From assembly GCA_037143575.1 (NCBI GenBank), contig JBAWYM010000001.1:1-64000 (forward strand): DNA of 64,000 nucleotides, in the 5' to 3' direction. Shown here piece by piece: positions 42,632 to 53,555 of this stretch. Under the pieces are notes generated by a model. That model made no database searches, had not been told where the DNA came from, and saw only the letters and a program-made list of their open reading frames with translations. The position numbers were made by a program, and so were the translations under genes. Numbering within the stretch: the first letter of the stretch is position 1; each line of letters starts with the position of its first letter. Origin of the DNA: JBAWYM01 sp037143575 (lineage in GTDB: Bacteria > Patescibacteriota > Gracilibacteria > Peribacterales > Peribacteraceae).

Positions 42632-43823
42632 GGTTTTTGAGGTAATGAAGGACATGATCGATGTCTTTGTCTCCTCTGCCTGAGAGATTGATCAGAAGGA
42701 TGTCTTCTCGCTTCAGAGAAGACCCGATCTTCTGCGCGGCGGCGATCGCATGGGACGGCTCCAGCGCCGGGATGATGCCTTCCGTCTTCGTGAGGAGAAG
42801 GAACGCCGCGACGGCATCCTGATCGGTGACGGACACGTACCGCGCACGATCGATGTCCTTGAGGTGACTATGCTCCGGACCCACGCCCGGGTAATCGAGC
42901 CCTGCGGAGATACTGTGCGCTTCCAGAATCTGCCCGTCCTTATTCTGCAGACAGTAGCTGTAGGAGCCGTGGAGTGACCCCGGCCGTCCCATGCCGAGAG
43001 CAGCGCCATGCTTGCCGGTCTCCAGCCCTTCTCCCGCAGGTTCCACGCCGACGAGTCGCACGTCAGGGTCATCGAGGAACGCCTTGAAGATGCCAATGGC
43101 GTTGCTCCCGCCGCCAACGCAGGCGCACACGGTATGCGGCAACTTTCCATATCTTTCCAAGCACTGCGCTCTCGCTTCGTCGCCAATCACGCGCTGGAAG
43201 TGTGCCACGAGAGTCGGAAATGGGTGAGGACCCGCGACCGTCCCGAAGACGTAGTACGTCTCCCTGCTCCTGGCTGTCCAGTACCGCAGCGCTTCGTTGA
43301 TCGCGTCCTTGAGACTCTGCGAACCGGATTCGACCGCGATCACTTCCGCTCCGAAGAGCTTCATGCGTTGGACATTGGGATACTGCCGCTGAATATCCTT
43401 CGCTCCCATAAAGATTTTTGTGGGCAGCCCGAAGAGCGCACCCGCCATAGCGGTTGCCACTCCGTGCTGTCCCGCTCCAGTCTCGGCGATCAGCTCCTTC
43501 TTCCCCATGCGCAAAGCAAGCAGAGCCTGCCCGAGGACATTGTTCGTCTTGTGCGCTCCGCCATGGAGCAAATCTTCGCGCTTGAGAACGACGGTGCAAC
43601 CAAACAGTTTGCTCAAATTCTTCATCTCCGTGATCGGGGTCGGTCGTCCGGCGAAATCCCGGAGCATATTGCTCAGCTCCTCTTGGAACGCTGGATCATC
43701 CTTGAATTTCAAGAAGGCAGCTTCTACTTCAGTCAGAACGGGGACCAGCAGCTCTGAAACATAACAGCCGCCGTATGCCTGTCCAGAGTTATTTGAAGGC
43801 CCGAAGTTTCCGAGTGTTTTCAT
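42621..43823 (-). CDS. trpB: Tryptophan synthase beta chain
   Basis: 400 residues, normal length for TrpB1. PLP enzyme condensing indole with serine. The Schiff-base Lys is in '[15 protein letters not shown]'; substrate loop '[12 protein letters not shown]'; phosphate loop '[10 protein letters not shown]'; 'PALEPSHAI' is intact. Start ATG overlaps the trpF stop by four bases. Confidence 0.98.
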   Translation of the reverse strand: MKTLGNFGPSNNSGQAYGGCYVSELLVPVLTEVEAAFLKFKDDPAFQEELSNMLRDFAGRPTPITEMKNLSKLFGCTVVLKREDLLHGGAHKTNNVLGQALLALRMGKKELIAETGAGQHGVATAMAGALFGLPTKIFMGAKDIQRQYPNVQRMKLFGAEVIAVESGSQSLKDAINEALRYWTARSRETYYVFGTVAGPHPFPTLVAHFQRVIGDEARAQCLERYGKLPHTVCACVGGGSNAIGIFKAFLDDPDVRLVGVEPAGEGLETGKHGAALGMGRPGSLHGSYSYCLQNKDGQILEAHSISAGLDYPGVGPEHSHLKDIDRARYVSVTDQDAVAAFLLLTKTEGIIPALEPSHAIAAAQKIGSSLKREDILLINLSGRGDKDIDHVLHYLKNHEL

Positions 43824-44413
43824 GAGAAAGATTGGGAGAAGGAGAACATCCTTTGATAATCTTTGATTCCCGGGTGAAATTCGATACCGCGAGCCGTGTC
43901 CACGGCAAAAGGCTGAACCGCATCCGCAACTTCTCTGACATTCGCAGGAGTGAGTCCTCCGGCGAGGAAGAGTTTCGATCGAATGGCAGAAGGCAATGCC
44001 GCAACCGAAGAAAAATCCGCCTCATCTGCACCTTCCGCCTTATCCAGAAGGAAATAGGGGCAAACGGAAAGAAACGACTCCAAAGTCGCAAGATTGGGAA
44101 TACCACGGAACGCCTGAATGACCGGTTTACTGATGGCTTTCACCTTTTCCAGATCCGGTCTTCCGTGCAGCTGAACGTAATCGAGGTGGAGTGTGCGTGC
44201 GTAGTCTTCGATGACCTCAACAGAGTGATCTGCGAACACGCCCACGAATTTTGCTTTGCGAATGTCGCGACGGAGAAGCTTTGCTTCGCTCAGGGAAACT
44301 GAACGCGCGGAGGAAGGGACAAAAATCAGTCCGAGGAAATCCACGTTCAGCGCTTCCGCTGACGTAATGTCGCATCCTCGGGTCATGCCGCAAAATTTGA
44401 TCTTCGGTTTCAT
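43820..44413 (-). CDS. trpF: Phosphoribosylanthranilate isomerase
   Basis: 197 residues. Start at 44413 ([15 protein letters not shown]) with the catalytic Cys in 'KFCGMTR'; general acid Asp in '[12 protein letters not shown]'; '[14 protein letters not shown]' and '[16 protein letters not shown]' complete the barrel. Overlaps trpC stop by four bases (44410-44413). Confidence 0.96.
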   Translation of the reverse strand: MKPKIKFCGMTRGCDITSAEALNVDFLGLIFVPSSARSVSLSEAKLLRRDIRKAKFVGVFADHSVEVIEDYARTLHLDYVQLHGRPDLEKVKAISKPVIQAFRGIPNLATLESFLSVCPYFLLDKAEGADEADFSSVAALPSAIRSKLFLAGGLTPANVREVADAVQPFAVDTARGIEFHPGIKDYQRMFSFSQSFS

Positions 44414-45195
44414 GATTCTGGGGAGAAGCAAGAAAAAAGGGGCTTGTGGTCACTGGCCTTCAGAAGGGATGTGCCGATGAGGAATCCCTGCACGAACGGA
44501 GCAAGACGGCGAACGTCGCGTGGAGCAGAAATGCCGCTCTCGGCAATGACGGCACGCATCGTGGGGAGCTCATCTCTGAGCATTCCCGCAAGCAATTTGG
44601 TCGTGAGGAGATTCATCTTTCCGGTGTGGAGATCACGGTTATTGATCCCCAGCAGAAGGTGTTCTCTCCGGGCGTCATTAAACGTCCGCAGAACCTCCGC
44701 AATCTTCGTAACGTCTTCCTGTGAGTGAGATTCCAGAAGCACATCGAGGCCAAGATTGAACGCACAATCCATGAGATGGCGAAGATCATCACCGGAAAGG
44801 ATCGCGGCGATGAGCAGAATGGCATCCGCTCCATGCAGTGCTGCAAGGTGAATCTGACGCTCCGAGAGAATGAACTCTTTGGCGAGGAGTGGTAGAGACG
44901 TGAGGGAGCGGACTTCGGCGAGGAGATCGAAGCCTCCGCCGAAGAACTGGTGATCGCAAAGGATGGAGATTGCCTGGGCATGGCGGTTGAAAAGCGCCAC
45001 CTGGGAAGGAACATCCTTGAGCTCCAGGAGCCTGCCACCCGAAGGCGAGATCGGCTTGATCTCCGCTATCAATGAAGGACGCTGGTTCATCACTGCAGAA
45101 ACGAGAGAGGGATGATCTCTTCGTGTTGCCATAACCTCGGGAAGGAGGGCAATCTCCTCTCTCTTGTGCGCGACGATGGCATCGAGGAGGGTCAT
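44410..45195 (-). CDS. trpC: Indole-3-glycerol phosphate synthase
   Basis: 261 residues from the ATG at 45195 (MTLLDAIVAHKREEI). Ring closure of CdRP to IGP. Catalytic Lys in 'SLIAEIKPISPSGG', 'PLLAKEFILSERQI', 'LLGINNRDLHTGKM' and 'VIAESGISAPRDV' are visible. The ATG overlaps the trpGD stop by four bases. Confidence 0.96.
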   Translation of the reverse strand: MTLLDAIVAHKREEIALLPEVMATRRDHPSLVSAVMNQRPSLIAEIKPISPSGGRLLELKDVPSQVALFNRHAQAISILCDHQFFGGGFDLLAEVRSLTSLPLLAKEFILSERQIHLAALHGADAILLIAAILSGDDLRHLMDCAFNLGLDVLLESHSQEDVTKIAEVLRTFNDARREHLLLGINNRDLHTGKMNLLTTKLLAGMLRDELPTMRAVIAESGISAPRDVRRLAPFVQGFLIGTSLLKASDHKPLFSCFSPES

Positions 45196-46760
45196 CGGTA
45201 TTGTTGGGAAAGGTCTCGGTATCGAAGGAAGAGCGCATGTACCGCGCCGGAATCGAGGGTTTTGCGGGCCAGAAAGAAAGCGGAGCGGAGAGACAATGCC
45301 GCACCCGCTAGAAGCAGCGCATGAGAAGCGTTCACGAGAACAAGGTTCCGTTGTGCTTCTGTTCCCTCGCCCTTCGCAACAGCAGCGAAGATCTTCGCAT
45401 TCTCCTCGGCCGATCCACCTTCGATAGCGGAAGGCTGAGCAATCGGCAGACCCAAATCGGAGGGAAGGAAGAACTCTTCTTTGCCGGTCTCGGTATTCCG
45501 GATGACCGTCGGAGCGCAAACCGACACCTCATCCAGTCCATCGAGTCCCGAAACGACAATGCCCCTGCCAATGCCGAGAATCTTCAAGCTCTCCGCCAAC
45601 ATTGTCGCATCCTCTGCTTTCCCCGTGCCGAGGAGCTGATGCGTGGCACCGGCGGGATTGCAGAGGGGTCCGAGGAAGTTGAAAATTGTCTTCTTGCCGT
45701 AGCGCTTGCGGAGCAGTGCGACGAAGCGCAGTGCCGGATGATGGAGAGGGGCAAAGAGGAAAACGATTCCAAGCTCATCGAATAACCGTCGTTCCGCTTC
45801 GGGCGAAAGCATGATATTCACCCCCAGATGTTTCAGGAGATCGAAGCAACCGCAGTTCCCGCTCGCCGATCTGTTCCCGTGCTTGGCAACCTTCCCTCCT
45901 GCCGCGGCGACGAGGAAAGCTGTCAGAGTAGAAGTGTTGATTGTCCTCTTGCCGCTGCCTCCGGTGCCACAGGTATCGATGGCCTCTGTACCAAGAGAAA
46001 CAGGAACCATACGTTTCCTCAGAGCCAGTACTCCGTCAGCGAGAACGTCAGGGGTCATAGGAAGTTGGACCAATTTCTGAAAAGCCTGATTTCTCTGATC
46101 TTCAGAAGTTGCCTCAGAAAGAAGTAGATAGAGCAATGATTCGATGGATTGATGATCCGTTTCCTCCCTTGTAGATGAGGCCAGCGAAAGAAAGTTTTTG
46201 AGTATGCTCTTCCCTGACGGTGTGCCAATCGACTCCGGATGGAACTGTACACCGAAGAGCGGCAGGGACTCGTGCTCCATCGCCATCACGACCCCGTCCT
46301 CTGTCTCTGCAGTGACATGAAACTCTGGCGGTAGGGTTTCCGGTTCGACACAGAGCGAGTGGTAGCGCATAGCCTCGAATCCATCGACAATTCCGGCGAA
46401 GAGCGGACTGCTATGACGGAGCTGAATACTCGATGCCTTGCCGTGAAATACGGAGGGTGCTCTGGAGACGGTCGCCCCGAAGTGCTTGCCGAGCACTTGA
46501 TGACCCAGGCACACGCCGAGGAGAGGGATCTTCTCTGCGGCGGCGTAATCGATGAGCTCCTCCGAAATCCCGATATCCCGCTTCGTCGAGGGATTCCCAG
46601 GACCCGGACTGATGATGATGTGCGTGAAATGCAGACGACGAATATCGTCGATACTCACGGCATCGTTGCATTCGACGATCGGGTTACCGCCAAGTTCTCC
46701 GATCTCCTGATAGAGATTGAAAGTGAAAGAATCGTAGTTATCGAGGATGAGAGTTTTCAT
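45192..46760 (-). CDS. trpGD: Fused anthranilate synthase glutaminase / anthranilate phosphoribosyltransferase
   Basis: 522 residues. Residues 1-195 are TrpG (nucleophile Cys in 'LLGVCLGHQVLG', His/Glu in 'GVQFHPESIGT'). Residues about 205-520 are TrpD ('AIDTCGTGGSGKRTINTST', 'AKHGNRSASGNCG', 'FLGPLCNPAGATHQLLG'). It delivers ammonia to TrpE and then adds the phosphoribosyl group, so two consecutive steps are tied in one chain. Such fusion is known in enterobacteria and some others; ATG overlaps the trpE stop by four bases. Confidence 0.97.
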   Translation of the reverse strand: MKTLILDNYDSFTFNLYQEIGELGGNPIVECNDAVSIDDIRRLHFTHIIISPGPGNPSTKRDIGISEELIDYAAAEKIPLLGVCLGHQVLGKHFGATVSRAPSVFHGKASSIQLRHSSPLFAGIVDGFEAMRYHSLCVEPETLPPEFHVTAETEDGVVMAMEHESLPLFGVQFHPESIGTPSGKSILKNFLSLASSTREETDHQSIESLLYLLLSEATSEDQRNQAFQKLVQLPMTPDVLADGVLALRKRMVPVSLGTEAIDTCGTGGSGKRTINTSTLTAFLVAAAGGKVAKHGNRSASGNCGCFDLLKHLGVNIMLSPEAERRLFDELGIVFLFAPLHHPALRFVALLRKRYGKKTIFNFLGPLCNPAGATHQLLGTGKAEDATMLAESLKILGIGRGIVVSGLDGLDEVSVCAPTVIRNTETGKEEFFLPSDLGLPIAQPSAIEGGSAEENAKIFAAVAKGEGTEAQRNLVLVNASHALLLAGAALSLRSAFFLARKTLDSGAVHALFLRYRDLSQQYR

Positions 46761-48163
46761 GATGCGCTGTGGGAAGTATTTGCTAATTGCAAAGCCGCAA
46801 GGCAGCTCCTCGCTTTGTGCAGACATTCATCATCCTCATGTTCCGGAACGCTATCTTTGACGATCCCCGCCCCTACCCGAAGGCTGATGGAATCGTTCTG
46901 AAAGAGCATTGTCCTAATCGTGATCGCGAAATCGAGGTTGCCCGAGAGATCGATGTACCCGAACGCCCCGCCGTAGACCCCTCTCGGAGAACGCTCCAGA
47001 CGACGAATGATCTCCATCGCCCGGACTTTCGGCGCACCCGTGAGAGTCCCGGCCGGAAAGACCGACCGCACGACATCGAGCGATGTTTTGTCCGATCGTA
47101 CCTGTCCGACAATCTCCGAGACGAGGTGGTAGACGTGCGCGTACTGCTCGATGTGCACGGGATCCCGCACCTTCACCGAGCCGATCTCCGCGACCCTCCC
47201 CACATCATTCCTCCCGAGATCGACAAGCATCTGGTGCTCGCAGAGCTCCTTCTCATCATGGAGAAGATCTTCCTGTGATGCTTCGTCTTTCACTGCGTCT
47301 CCCGTCCTCTTCCGTGTTCCGGCGATGGGTCGGTAGAGAATCTGCCGCCCTTCGACGCGTACGAGCGTTTCCGGTGAAGCTCCGACGATAATGAATGCGG
47401 GTGTCTGGAAGTAATACATGTACGGCGAAGGATTGATCCTTCGAAGCTCTTCGTAGACGCGATCAGGGGGAACAGTGCTGGGCATACGCAATTCCTGGCT
47501 CAGGACGACTTGGAATGCCTCGCCGGAAAGAATCTCTTCCTGGATGTTCTGTACGGATGCACAGAAATCCTCTCGCGATGTCTGACGATACGGTTCGATC
47601 TCTTCGAGAGTCGGCATGAGTACAGAAGGCTCGGCAACGCCGTCTTTCCACTTCCGATCATCGAAGAAAGGTGATGAGAGAATGATGCGTTCGATCTCGT
47701 AAAGATCTTCTTTCGAGTCTTCGTGTGTGATCATGGTAATCTCTTGAGCGGCATGGTCGATCTTCAAGATGACCTCCGGAAGAATGAATAATGCATCGGG
47801 AATGGTTGGGTCAGGAGTCAATTCAATGAATTCAAACTGGCGCGCTGCTTCGTAACTTAGAAATCCGACGTAGCCCATTCGTAGCCGTGTATCGTTCGTT
47901 CCAGATCCGATCAATCCCTGAAAGACCGAAAGAACATCGTGAACTTTCCCATCCGGAATGTACCGGGATCCACGGACTTCGCCATTCTGCACGGTGAGCA
48001 CGTCACGCGCCCCCAAGCAGACGAACGAGAGATCGTTATTGCCCTTGCGATCCGCAGATTCCAGGAGTGCGCAGTAATCGCGCTTGATCCCCAGTTTCCG
48101 CAGGAGGAAGAGTGGATCGCAGTGCTGAGGCCGGAGGGTGGTGAAGGTGAGAGGGAAGTCCAT
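46757..48163 (-). CDS. trpE: Anthranilate synthase component I
   Basis: 468 residues from the ATG at 48163 (MDFPLTFTTLRPQHC). Chorismate-binding domain: 'SGEAFQVVLSQELRM', 'RINPSPYMYYFQ', 'PIAGTRKRTGDAVKDEASQE', 'DLGRNDVGRV', 'FPAGTLTGAPKVRAMEII' and 'GAGIVKDSVPEHEDDECLHK'. The 'LLESADRKGNNDLSFVCLG' region near residue 38 corresponds to the Trp feedback site (LLES). First gene of the operon, behind a trp attenuator. Confidence 0.97.
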   Translation of the reverse strand: MDFPLTFTTLRPQHCDPLFLLRKLGIKRDYCALLESADRKGNNDLSFVCLGARDVLTVQNGEVRGSRYIPDGKVHDVLSVFQGLIGSGTNDTRLRMGYVGFLSYEAARQFEFIELTPDPTIPDALFILPEVILKIDHAAQEITMITHEDSKEDLYEIERIILSSPFFDDRKWKDGVAEPSVLMPTLEEIEPYRQTSREDFCASVQNIQEEILSGEAFQVVLSQELRMPSTVPPDRVYEELRRINPSPYMYYFQTPAFIIVGASPETLVRVEGRQILYRPIAGTRKRTGDAVKDEASQEDLLHDEKELCEHQMLVDLGRNDVGRVAEIGSVKVRDPVHIEQYAHVYHLVSEIVGQVRSDKTSLDVVRSVFPAGTLTGAPKVRAMEIIRRLERSPRGVYGGAFGYIDLSGNLDFAITIRTMLFQNDSISLRVGAGIVKDSVPEHEDDECLHKARSCLAALQLANTSHSAS

Positions 48164-48195
48164 GGGAGAGGGTCGGGGTGAGGGAATTGAGAAAC

Positions 48196-48227
48196 AAAAA
48201 AAGCCCCTCCGCTCAGGGAAGGGCTTT
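48196..48227 (-). terminator. trp attenuator terminator
   Basis: AAAGCCCTTCC-CTGAGC-GGAGGGGCTTT with seven T, 33 bases before the trpE start. Its 5' arm CCCTT can alternatively pair with AAGGG at about 48246-48251. Confidence 0.88.
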
Positions 48228-48249
48228 GGATTCAAAGTTCAGAGCACCC

Positions 48250-48318
48250 TTACCGCGAAGCGAAATGTGTAAGGCTCTGCCACCAACCAAGCCGACGGGA
48301 AGTGCTGTACTTATACAC
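48250..48318 (-). CDS. trpL: trp leader peptide with tandem Trp codons
   Basis: GTG-initiated 22-residue frame: MYKYSTSRRLG, then Trp-Trp (48285-48280), then QSLTHFASR and TAA. CAGAGCCTTAC right after the Trp codons pairs with GTAAGGGTGCTCTG (pause hairpin), whose AAGGG can pair instead with the terminator's CCCTT. When Trp-tRNA is scarce, stalling on the Trp pair would free the antiterminator. This is a complete leader-peptide attenuator. Confidence 0.82.
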   Translation of the reverse strand: MYKYSTSRRLGWWQSLTHFASR

Positions 48319-48325
48319 CGGTACA

Positions 48326-48354
48326 ATGGTACATATAGGTTTGGATGAATGCAA
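48326..48354 (-). promoter_or_regulatory. trp operon promoter
   Basis: TTGCAT (48354-48349), 17 bases, TACCAT (48331-48326); the leader GTG follows after seven bases, as in the other leaderless starts here. Confidence 0.6.
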
Positions 48355-48465
48355 GGGATTTTTTCCGGTCACACCCGAGCATAATCCGCATTCCTCGTTT
48401 GGGATGCGAAAGCGGTTCGAAATTCCTCAAACACGGTGCACCATCGAAGAAAATCAGGAATGAAA

Positions 48466-48525
48466 AAATGTCATCCTTCGATGCTTCGTCTGTGCTCAGC
48501 ACAGGCTCCGCTCAGGATGACATTT
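48466..48525. repeat. Palindromic repeat, long variant
   Basis: AAATGTCATCC/GGATGACATTT arms enclose CTTCGTCTGTGCTCAGCACAGGCTCCGCT in part; same flanks as the GAGCGTAGTCGAA family with a GCTCAGCACAGGC insert (also at 50738 and, in variant form, 10630). Confidence 0.85.
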
Positions 48526-48553
48526 CTTCATTAATTCTCGTCAAAGAAAACGT

Positions 48554-49996
48554 CTACGACCCCGATATCGTCACGGTCGCAGCAGTGGAAGTCACTCCCA
48601 GCGAAGCACGAGTCGGGCTGGAGAGACCCACGGTGAAGTTTTTGCCGATAGACCCACCCGGCTTCAAAATCGGGATGGCAATCGTCTTGCTGTACTCACC
48701 GGGGAAGAATGTGAGCGTACCGGAGAACTGGGTGAACTCTTTGCTCGGCAACGCTGTACCGGCAATGGTCGTGTACACCACTGAAGCCTGACCGATCGTC
48801 CCACCGATACGATTGACCGTGAGAATGGCATTGGCTCCTTCGGGCGCACTCACCGACGTATTGTCGAAGAGGAACGAACCACTGCCGGGCTTCTCCACCT
48901 CATCATCGGTGATCGCAAGATTGATAAGGGAAGGAGCGGCAATCGTCGCGCCTCCTGTGGGAGTGGTGATGTTGAGCCGAAGAAGCTTCTTCCCATCGGG
49001 CGTCGCATTGTAGATGACCGCCACAGTAAAGGTCTTCGTCGTCTCGCCTGCTGCGAAGGTGATCACTCCTGCAGAGGGCTGGTAATTGATACCACTCCGG
49101 GCGGTATTGTCTGATGTCGTATAGGAAACGCCAACCTGACCATTCGTTCCATTCGTGCGATTGAGAGTGATCGTCGCAAGTCCGATACTCTCGGATACTT
49201 CGTAGGCTGCCGCACTGAAACCGATCGTCCCTGCTCCGCTCACGGCACCTGCCGACGTCTGAGAAGCGGCACTGGAAGACGCTGTGCCCACAGGCTGACT
49301 ACCAAGAATGGTGAGTGTCGCTGTGTTGATAGACCCAAGTGTCGCGCCGCCAGTGGGATTGGCGAGGGAGAGAAGCACCGTACGCGCAGAGAGCCCACTC
49401 TTGTTTTTGAGCTGTATCGAAAAGGTCTTCGTGGCTTCGCCATCGCGGAAGTTCAAGACGGAATTGGTGACCTCGATGAAGTCTGTACCGACGACCGCCG
49501 TGCCGGCTTTCACAGAGTAGGCGACGGAGACCACACCGCGAGACCCACCCGCACGTGTCACACTGAAGACCATCGTGGGGATAGACTGCGGAACGGTGAA
49601 GGAAGACATGGCAAAGGTAAAGGCTCCGATAGGATTGGCTGCAACGGCTCCCGCACTACTGGAACTCACGACTGTCGATGCAGTGGAAGAAGGAGTCGTT
49701 TGCGTCGGAGTATAGCTCGATCCACGGATATCGTCACGAAGACGCTTGAGCAAGACTGCAAGTTCTCCGCGTGTGACAGGATTATCCGGTCCGAACGTGC
49801 CGTTGCTGTACCCTTTGATAATATTGAGGTTGTACATCTCTCCCACGGCCTCATCGTAAAAAGTTCCTTCCGACATATCAGTGAAAACGGCTGAGCCTCG
49901 CATGGTAGCGAGAGCACCCATCGAGAGTCCGCCGAGGAGAACACCGGCGAGCAGTGATGGAACGGCGATCGTGAACAATCGTGAGGGGAGACGCAT
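48554..49996 (-). CDS. Surface protein with SLH domain and Calx-beta repeats
   Basis: 480 residues from the ATG at 49996 (MRLPSRLFTIAVPSLL). Signal/anchor helix, then one SLH domain ('VFTDMSEGTFYDEAVGEMYN', 'GYSNGTFGPDNPVTRGELAV', about 36-90), a Ser/Thr linker and three Calx-beta domains (about 125-230, 255-360, 370-478) with 'GTDFIEVTNSVLNF', 'INYQPSAGVITFAAGETTKT' and 'TFFPGEYSKTIAIPI'. A single SLH copy suggests S-layer or wall association; Calx-beta repeats bind calcium. Faces outwards. Confidence 0.9.
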   Translation of the reverse strand: MRLPSRLFTIAVPSLLAGVLLGGLSMGALATMRGSAVFTDMSEGTFYDEAVGEMYNLNIIKGYSNGTFGPDNPVTRGELAVLLKRLRDDIRGSSYTPTQTTPSSTASTVVSSSSAGAVAANPIGAFTFAMSSFTVPQSIPTMVFSVTRAGGSRGVVSVAYSVKAGTAVVGTDFIEVTNSVLNFRDGEATKTFSIQLKNKSGLSARTVLLSLANPTGGATLGSINTATLTILGSQPVGTASSSAASQTSAGAVSGAGTIGFSAAAYEVSESIGLATITLNRTNGTNGQVGVSYTTSDNTARSGINYQPSAGVITFAAGETTKTFTVAVIYNATPDGKKLLRLNITTPTGGATIAAPSLINLAITDDEVEKPGSGSFLFDNTSVSAPEGANAILTVNRIGGTIGQASVVYTTIAGTALPSKEFTQFSGTLTFFPGEYSKTIAIPILKPGGSIGKNFTVGLSSPTRASLGVTSTAATVTISGS

Positions 49997-50124
49997 AGAA
50001 AAAGGGGGGAAGGACAAAGAGGAAACCGGAGAGAGTATGGGAACGATGAAAGGAATAAAGCAAGTGACAGCGGCAAAATCCGTAGGACATGATTATTTCT
50101 GTCCTATGGAACCTCTGAATAATT

Positions 50125-50202
50125 GCCAATTTGTCACAGTGAGCCGTGTCGAACTGCGACAAATTGGCAAATGTCATGGTTCGACACGGCTCACCATGAC
50201 AT
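50125..50202. repeat. Paired palindromic repeats, second site
   Basis: GCCAATTTGTC/GACAAATTGGC then ATGTCATGGT/ACCATGACAT, the same ordered pair as at 10618-10717, here upstream of groES. Confidence 0.88.
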
Positions 50203-50246
50203 GCTCGAAAATATTTCAGAGGTTCCCTTGTATTTGCCCTCCCTAC

Positions 50247-50274
50247 TTGACTCTCCGAATTAGCACTCTACAAT
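50247..50274 (+). promoter_or_regulatory. groES-groEL promoter
   Basis: TTGACT (50247-50252), 16 bases, TACAAT (50269-50274). Overlaps the CIRCE operator, so bound HrcA would cover the -10 element. Confidence 0.85.
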
Positions 50275-50286
50275 ACCGACTGCTAA
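50260..50286 (+). promoter_or_regulatory. CIRCE operator (HrcA site)
   Basis: TTAGCACTC-N9-GACTGCTAA, one mismatch from the consensus inverted repeat TTAGCACTC-N9-GAGTGCTAA. It predicts HrcA-type heat-shock repression; hrcA is not in the window. Confidence 0.92.
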
Positions 50287-50399
50287 TTCCGTCATTGTCC
50301 TAACAAAAGAATAGGATGATTCTCGGGCATTGGCGCGAAAAAGCCCGCGCGAAGCATCGCGCACTGTAGAAATTATTTTTCATTTTCCCCATCCTTTCT

Positions 50400-50735
50400 A
50401 TGTCCACCCCCAAAATTCCGCAGCTCGCGGTGAAGATCGCTCCGCTCGGTGACCGCGTGGTCGTGCATCCTCTTGCACAGGAACAAGTGACGGCTTCCGG
50501 CCTCATCATCCCCGATACCGCTTCCGGTGAGAAACCACAGGAAGGAGTAGTCCTCGCCATGGGCAAGGGCGGCATCAGCAAAGACACGGCCAATCCGTCG
50601 GAATTCCTGAAGGTCGGCGATCGCGTCCTCTTCGGCAAGTACGCCGGTGACGATGTGAAGCTGAAGGATAAGGACGGCAAAGACGTGGAAGTGAAAGTCC
50701 TCCACCTCGATTCCATCTTAGGTAAAGTCGAATAG
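50400..50735 (+). CDS. groES: Co-chaperonin GroES
   Basis: 111 residues, slightly longer than the usual 95-100. Caps the GroEL ring during folding. 'VKIAPLGDRVVVHPLAQEQV', mobile-loop part 'TASGLIIPDTASGEKPQEG' and 'GDRVLFGKYAGDDVKL' are typical. A leader of about 115 bases lies between promoter and ATG, unlike most genes here. groEL follows after a repeat-containing gap. Confidence 0.97.
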   Translation: MSTPKIPQLAVKIAPLGDRVVVHPLAQEQVTASGLIIPDTASGEKPQEGVVLAMGKGGISKDTANPSEFLKVGDRVLFGKYAGDDVKLKDKDGKDVEVKVLHLDSILGKVE

Positions 50736-50737
50736 TT

Positions 50738-50780
50738 CGATGCTTCGACTCGGCTCAGCACAGGCTCCGCTCACTATGAC
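50738..50780. repeat. Partial palindromic repeat between groES and groEL
   Basis: TTCGATGCTTCGACTCGGCTC and GCACAGGCTCCGCTCACTAT are halves of the long repeat variant; TTAATTCTTCATTCCTAATT words follow at 50788-50818. Confidence 0.7.
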
Positions 50781-50811
50781 ATTTTCTTAATTCTTCATTC
50801 CTAATTCTTAA

Positions 50812-52464
<1,653 letters not shown>

Positions 52465-52473
52465 TCCGAAGTT

Positions 52474-52515
52474 AAAAAACGTAGGACAGGAATATTCCTG
52501 TCCTACGTTTTTTTG
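52474..52515. terminator. Bidirectional terminator after groEL
   Basis: AAAAAACGTAGGACAGGAAT and its exact inverse ATTCCTGTCCTACGTTTTTT form a perfect 20-base inverted repeat with T-runs on both strands, serving groEL and the convergent gene. Confidence 0.93.
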
Positions 52516-52526
52516 TACGGAATCCA

Positions 52527-53432
52527 TTACTCCAGTCTCAGCGTGTACTGCGGCACTGTCGGGAAGAGCTTCGCCTTCACCGTCTCTGGTTCCACCTCGG
52601 AGAAGTCGAGTGATGTCGTCTGATGATCGAGCGCGAATTGGATATCGAGGAGATTCATGAAGTGCCCAATCCCCGGGAAACGCTGCACGTCGGAGCCGCA
52701 AAATAAAGGATAAAAAATCGAATTCCAAGAGAAGGCACAGTCGACAGCGGCAAGTACACCGCCAATCCGCACAGAAAGCACATGCACCTTGTACGGCTTT
52801 GGCCTCGTCGGATCCACGAGCTTCCTCAGACACGCGAGCATCTTCTCATCGTGCCACGGGGAATCCGTGAACTTCGCCCTGTTCCATCCGATCATCGCAT
52901 CCAGATCTTCCAGGTGATTCTCGGAGATAATGGGTGACTGCGCAGTGATGACGCGCTGATCGTGACGAACGTTGCTTCGCAGTTTCTTCGGGAGCGTCAT
53001 CAGATAGTCATCAACACTCCCAATGGCAGAGAGCGAAAGCACGGACTTCGAATTCTGAGACGTAAGAACTGCGCGCTCGCCGATCTGATGACGCAGGAGC
53101 TCAGCACAGGAATTCAGAAGACACGGACGTGGAAGATGCGATAGAAGCTCTTCAATGTCACAGCTTTCCCGAACCCAGAACGCATTGTCCTCCTGCCAGT
53201 TGAACTCATCGCCGGTATCGCCGAACCACAGGTACCGCTTCTGCTCCGGATGAAACCACAGCGGCACCATTCCCTTGTCCGGAAGCACGACGAACGCGGG
53301 CGCGAATCCGTAAACTTCGTAAAACGGCATGCGAAATTCCCACAATTCATAGAGGCTCCGCCTCGGGGAGAACTCGTCCCAGAGTGCTCTGCAGTAATCG
53401 ATGTTGCTTTCGATGGAAGGGAAAGAAGGCAT
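52527..53432 (-). CDS. FemAB/GNAT-fold acetyltransferase-like protein
   Basis: 301 residues from the ATG at 53432 (MPSFPSIESNIDYCR). The pattern of a BioF2-like/FemAB GNAT domain is seen in the C-terminal half: 'LPKKLRSNVRHDQRVI', 'KVHVLSVRIGGVLAAVDCAF' and 'IGHFMNLLDIQFALDHQTTS' with final 'LFPTVPQYTLRLE'. Relatives transfer acyl or aminoacyl groups, often in envelope glycan or peptide modification; the substrate is unknown. No signal peptide. Confidence 0.75.
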   Translation of the reverse strand: MPSFPSIESNIDYCRALWDEFSPRRSLYELWEFRMPFYEVYGFAPAFVVLPDKGMVPLWFHPEQKRYLWFGDTGDEFNWQEDNAFWVRESCDIEELLSHLPRPCLLNSCAELLRHQIGERAVLTSQNSKSVLSLSAIGSVDDYLMTLPKKLRSNVRHDQRVITAQSPIISENHLEDLDAMIGWNRAKFTDSPWHDEKMLACLRKLVDPTRPKPYKVHVLSVRIGGVLAAVDCAFSWNSIFYPLFCGSDVQRFPGIGHFMNLLDIQFALDHQTTSLDFSEVEPETVKAKLFPTVPQYTLRLE

Positions 53433-53520
53433 AGCTATTGTGATGAACCAACAATTCAATTGTCAAAAGCTGAAGCCGAAGCTCGGTTCCTATGATGAAG
53501 GAAAATCGTGAAACGACTAC

Positions 53521-53549
53521 TTTACAAGTTGCAGCATAAGTAATATAGT
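53521..53549 (+). promoter_or_regulatory. Promoter of leaderless orphan gene
   Basis: TTTACA (53521-53526), 17 bases, TATAGT (53544-53549); the ATG at 53556 is six bases later, at the expected transcription start. Confidence 0.75.
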
Positions 53550-53555
53550 ATGTAC

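Noticed and set aside
48241..48300. T-box riboswitch before trpE
   Set aside because: The T-box core AGGGTGGNACCGCG is not present; the region is better explained by the leader peptide with tandem Trp codons.
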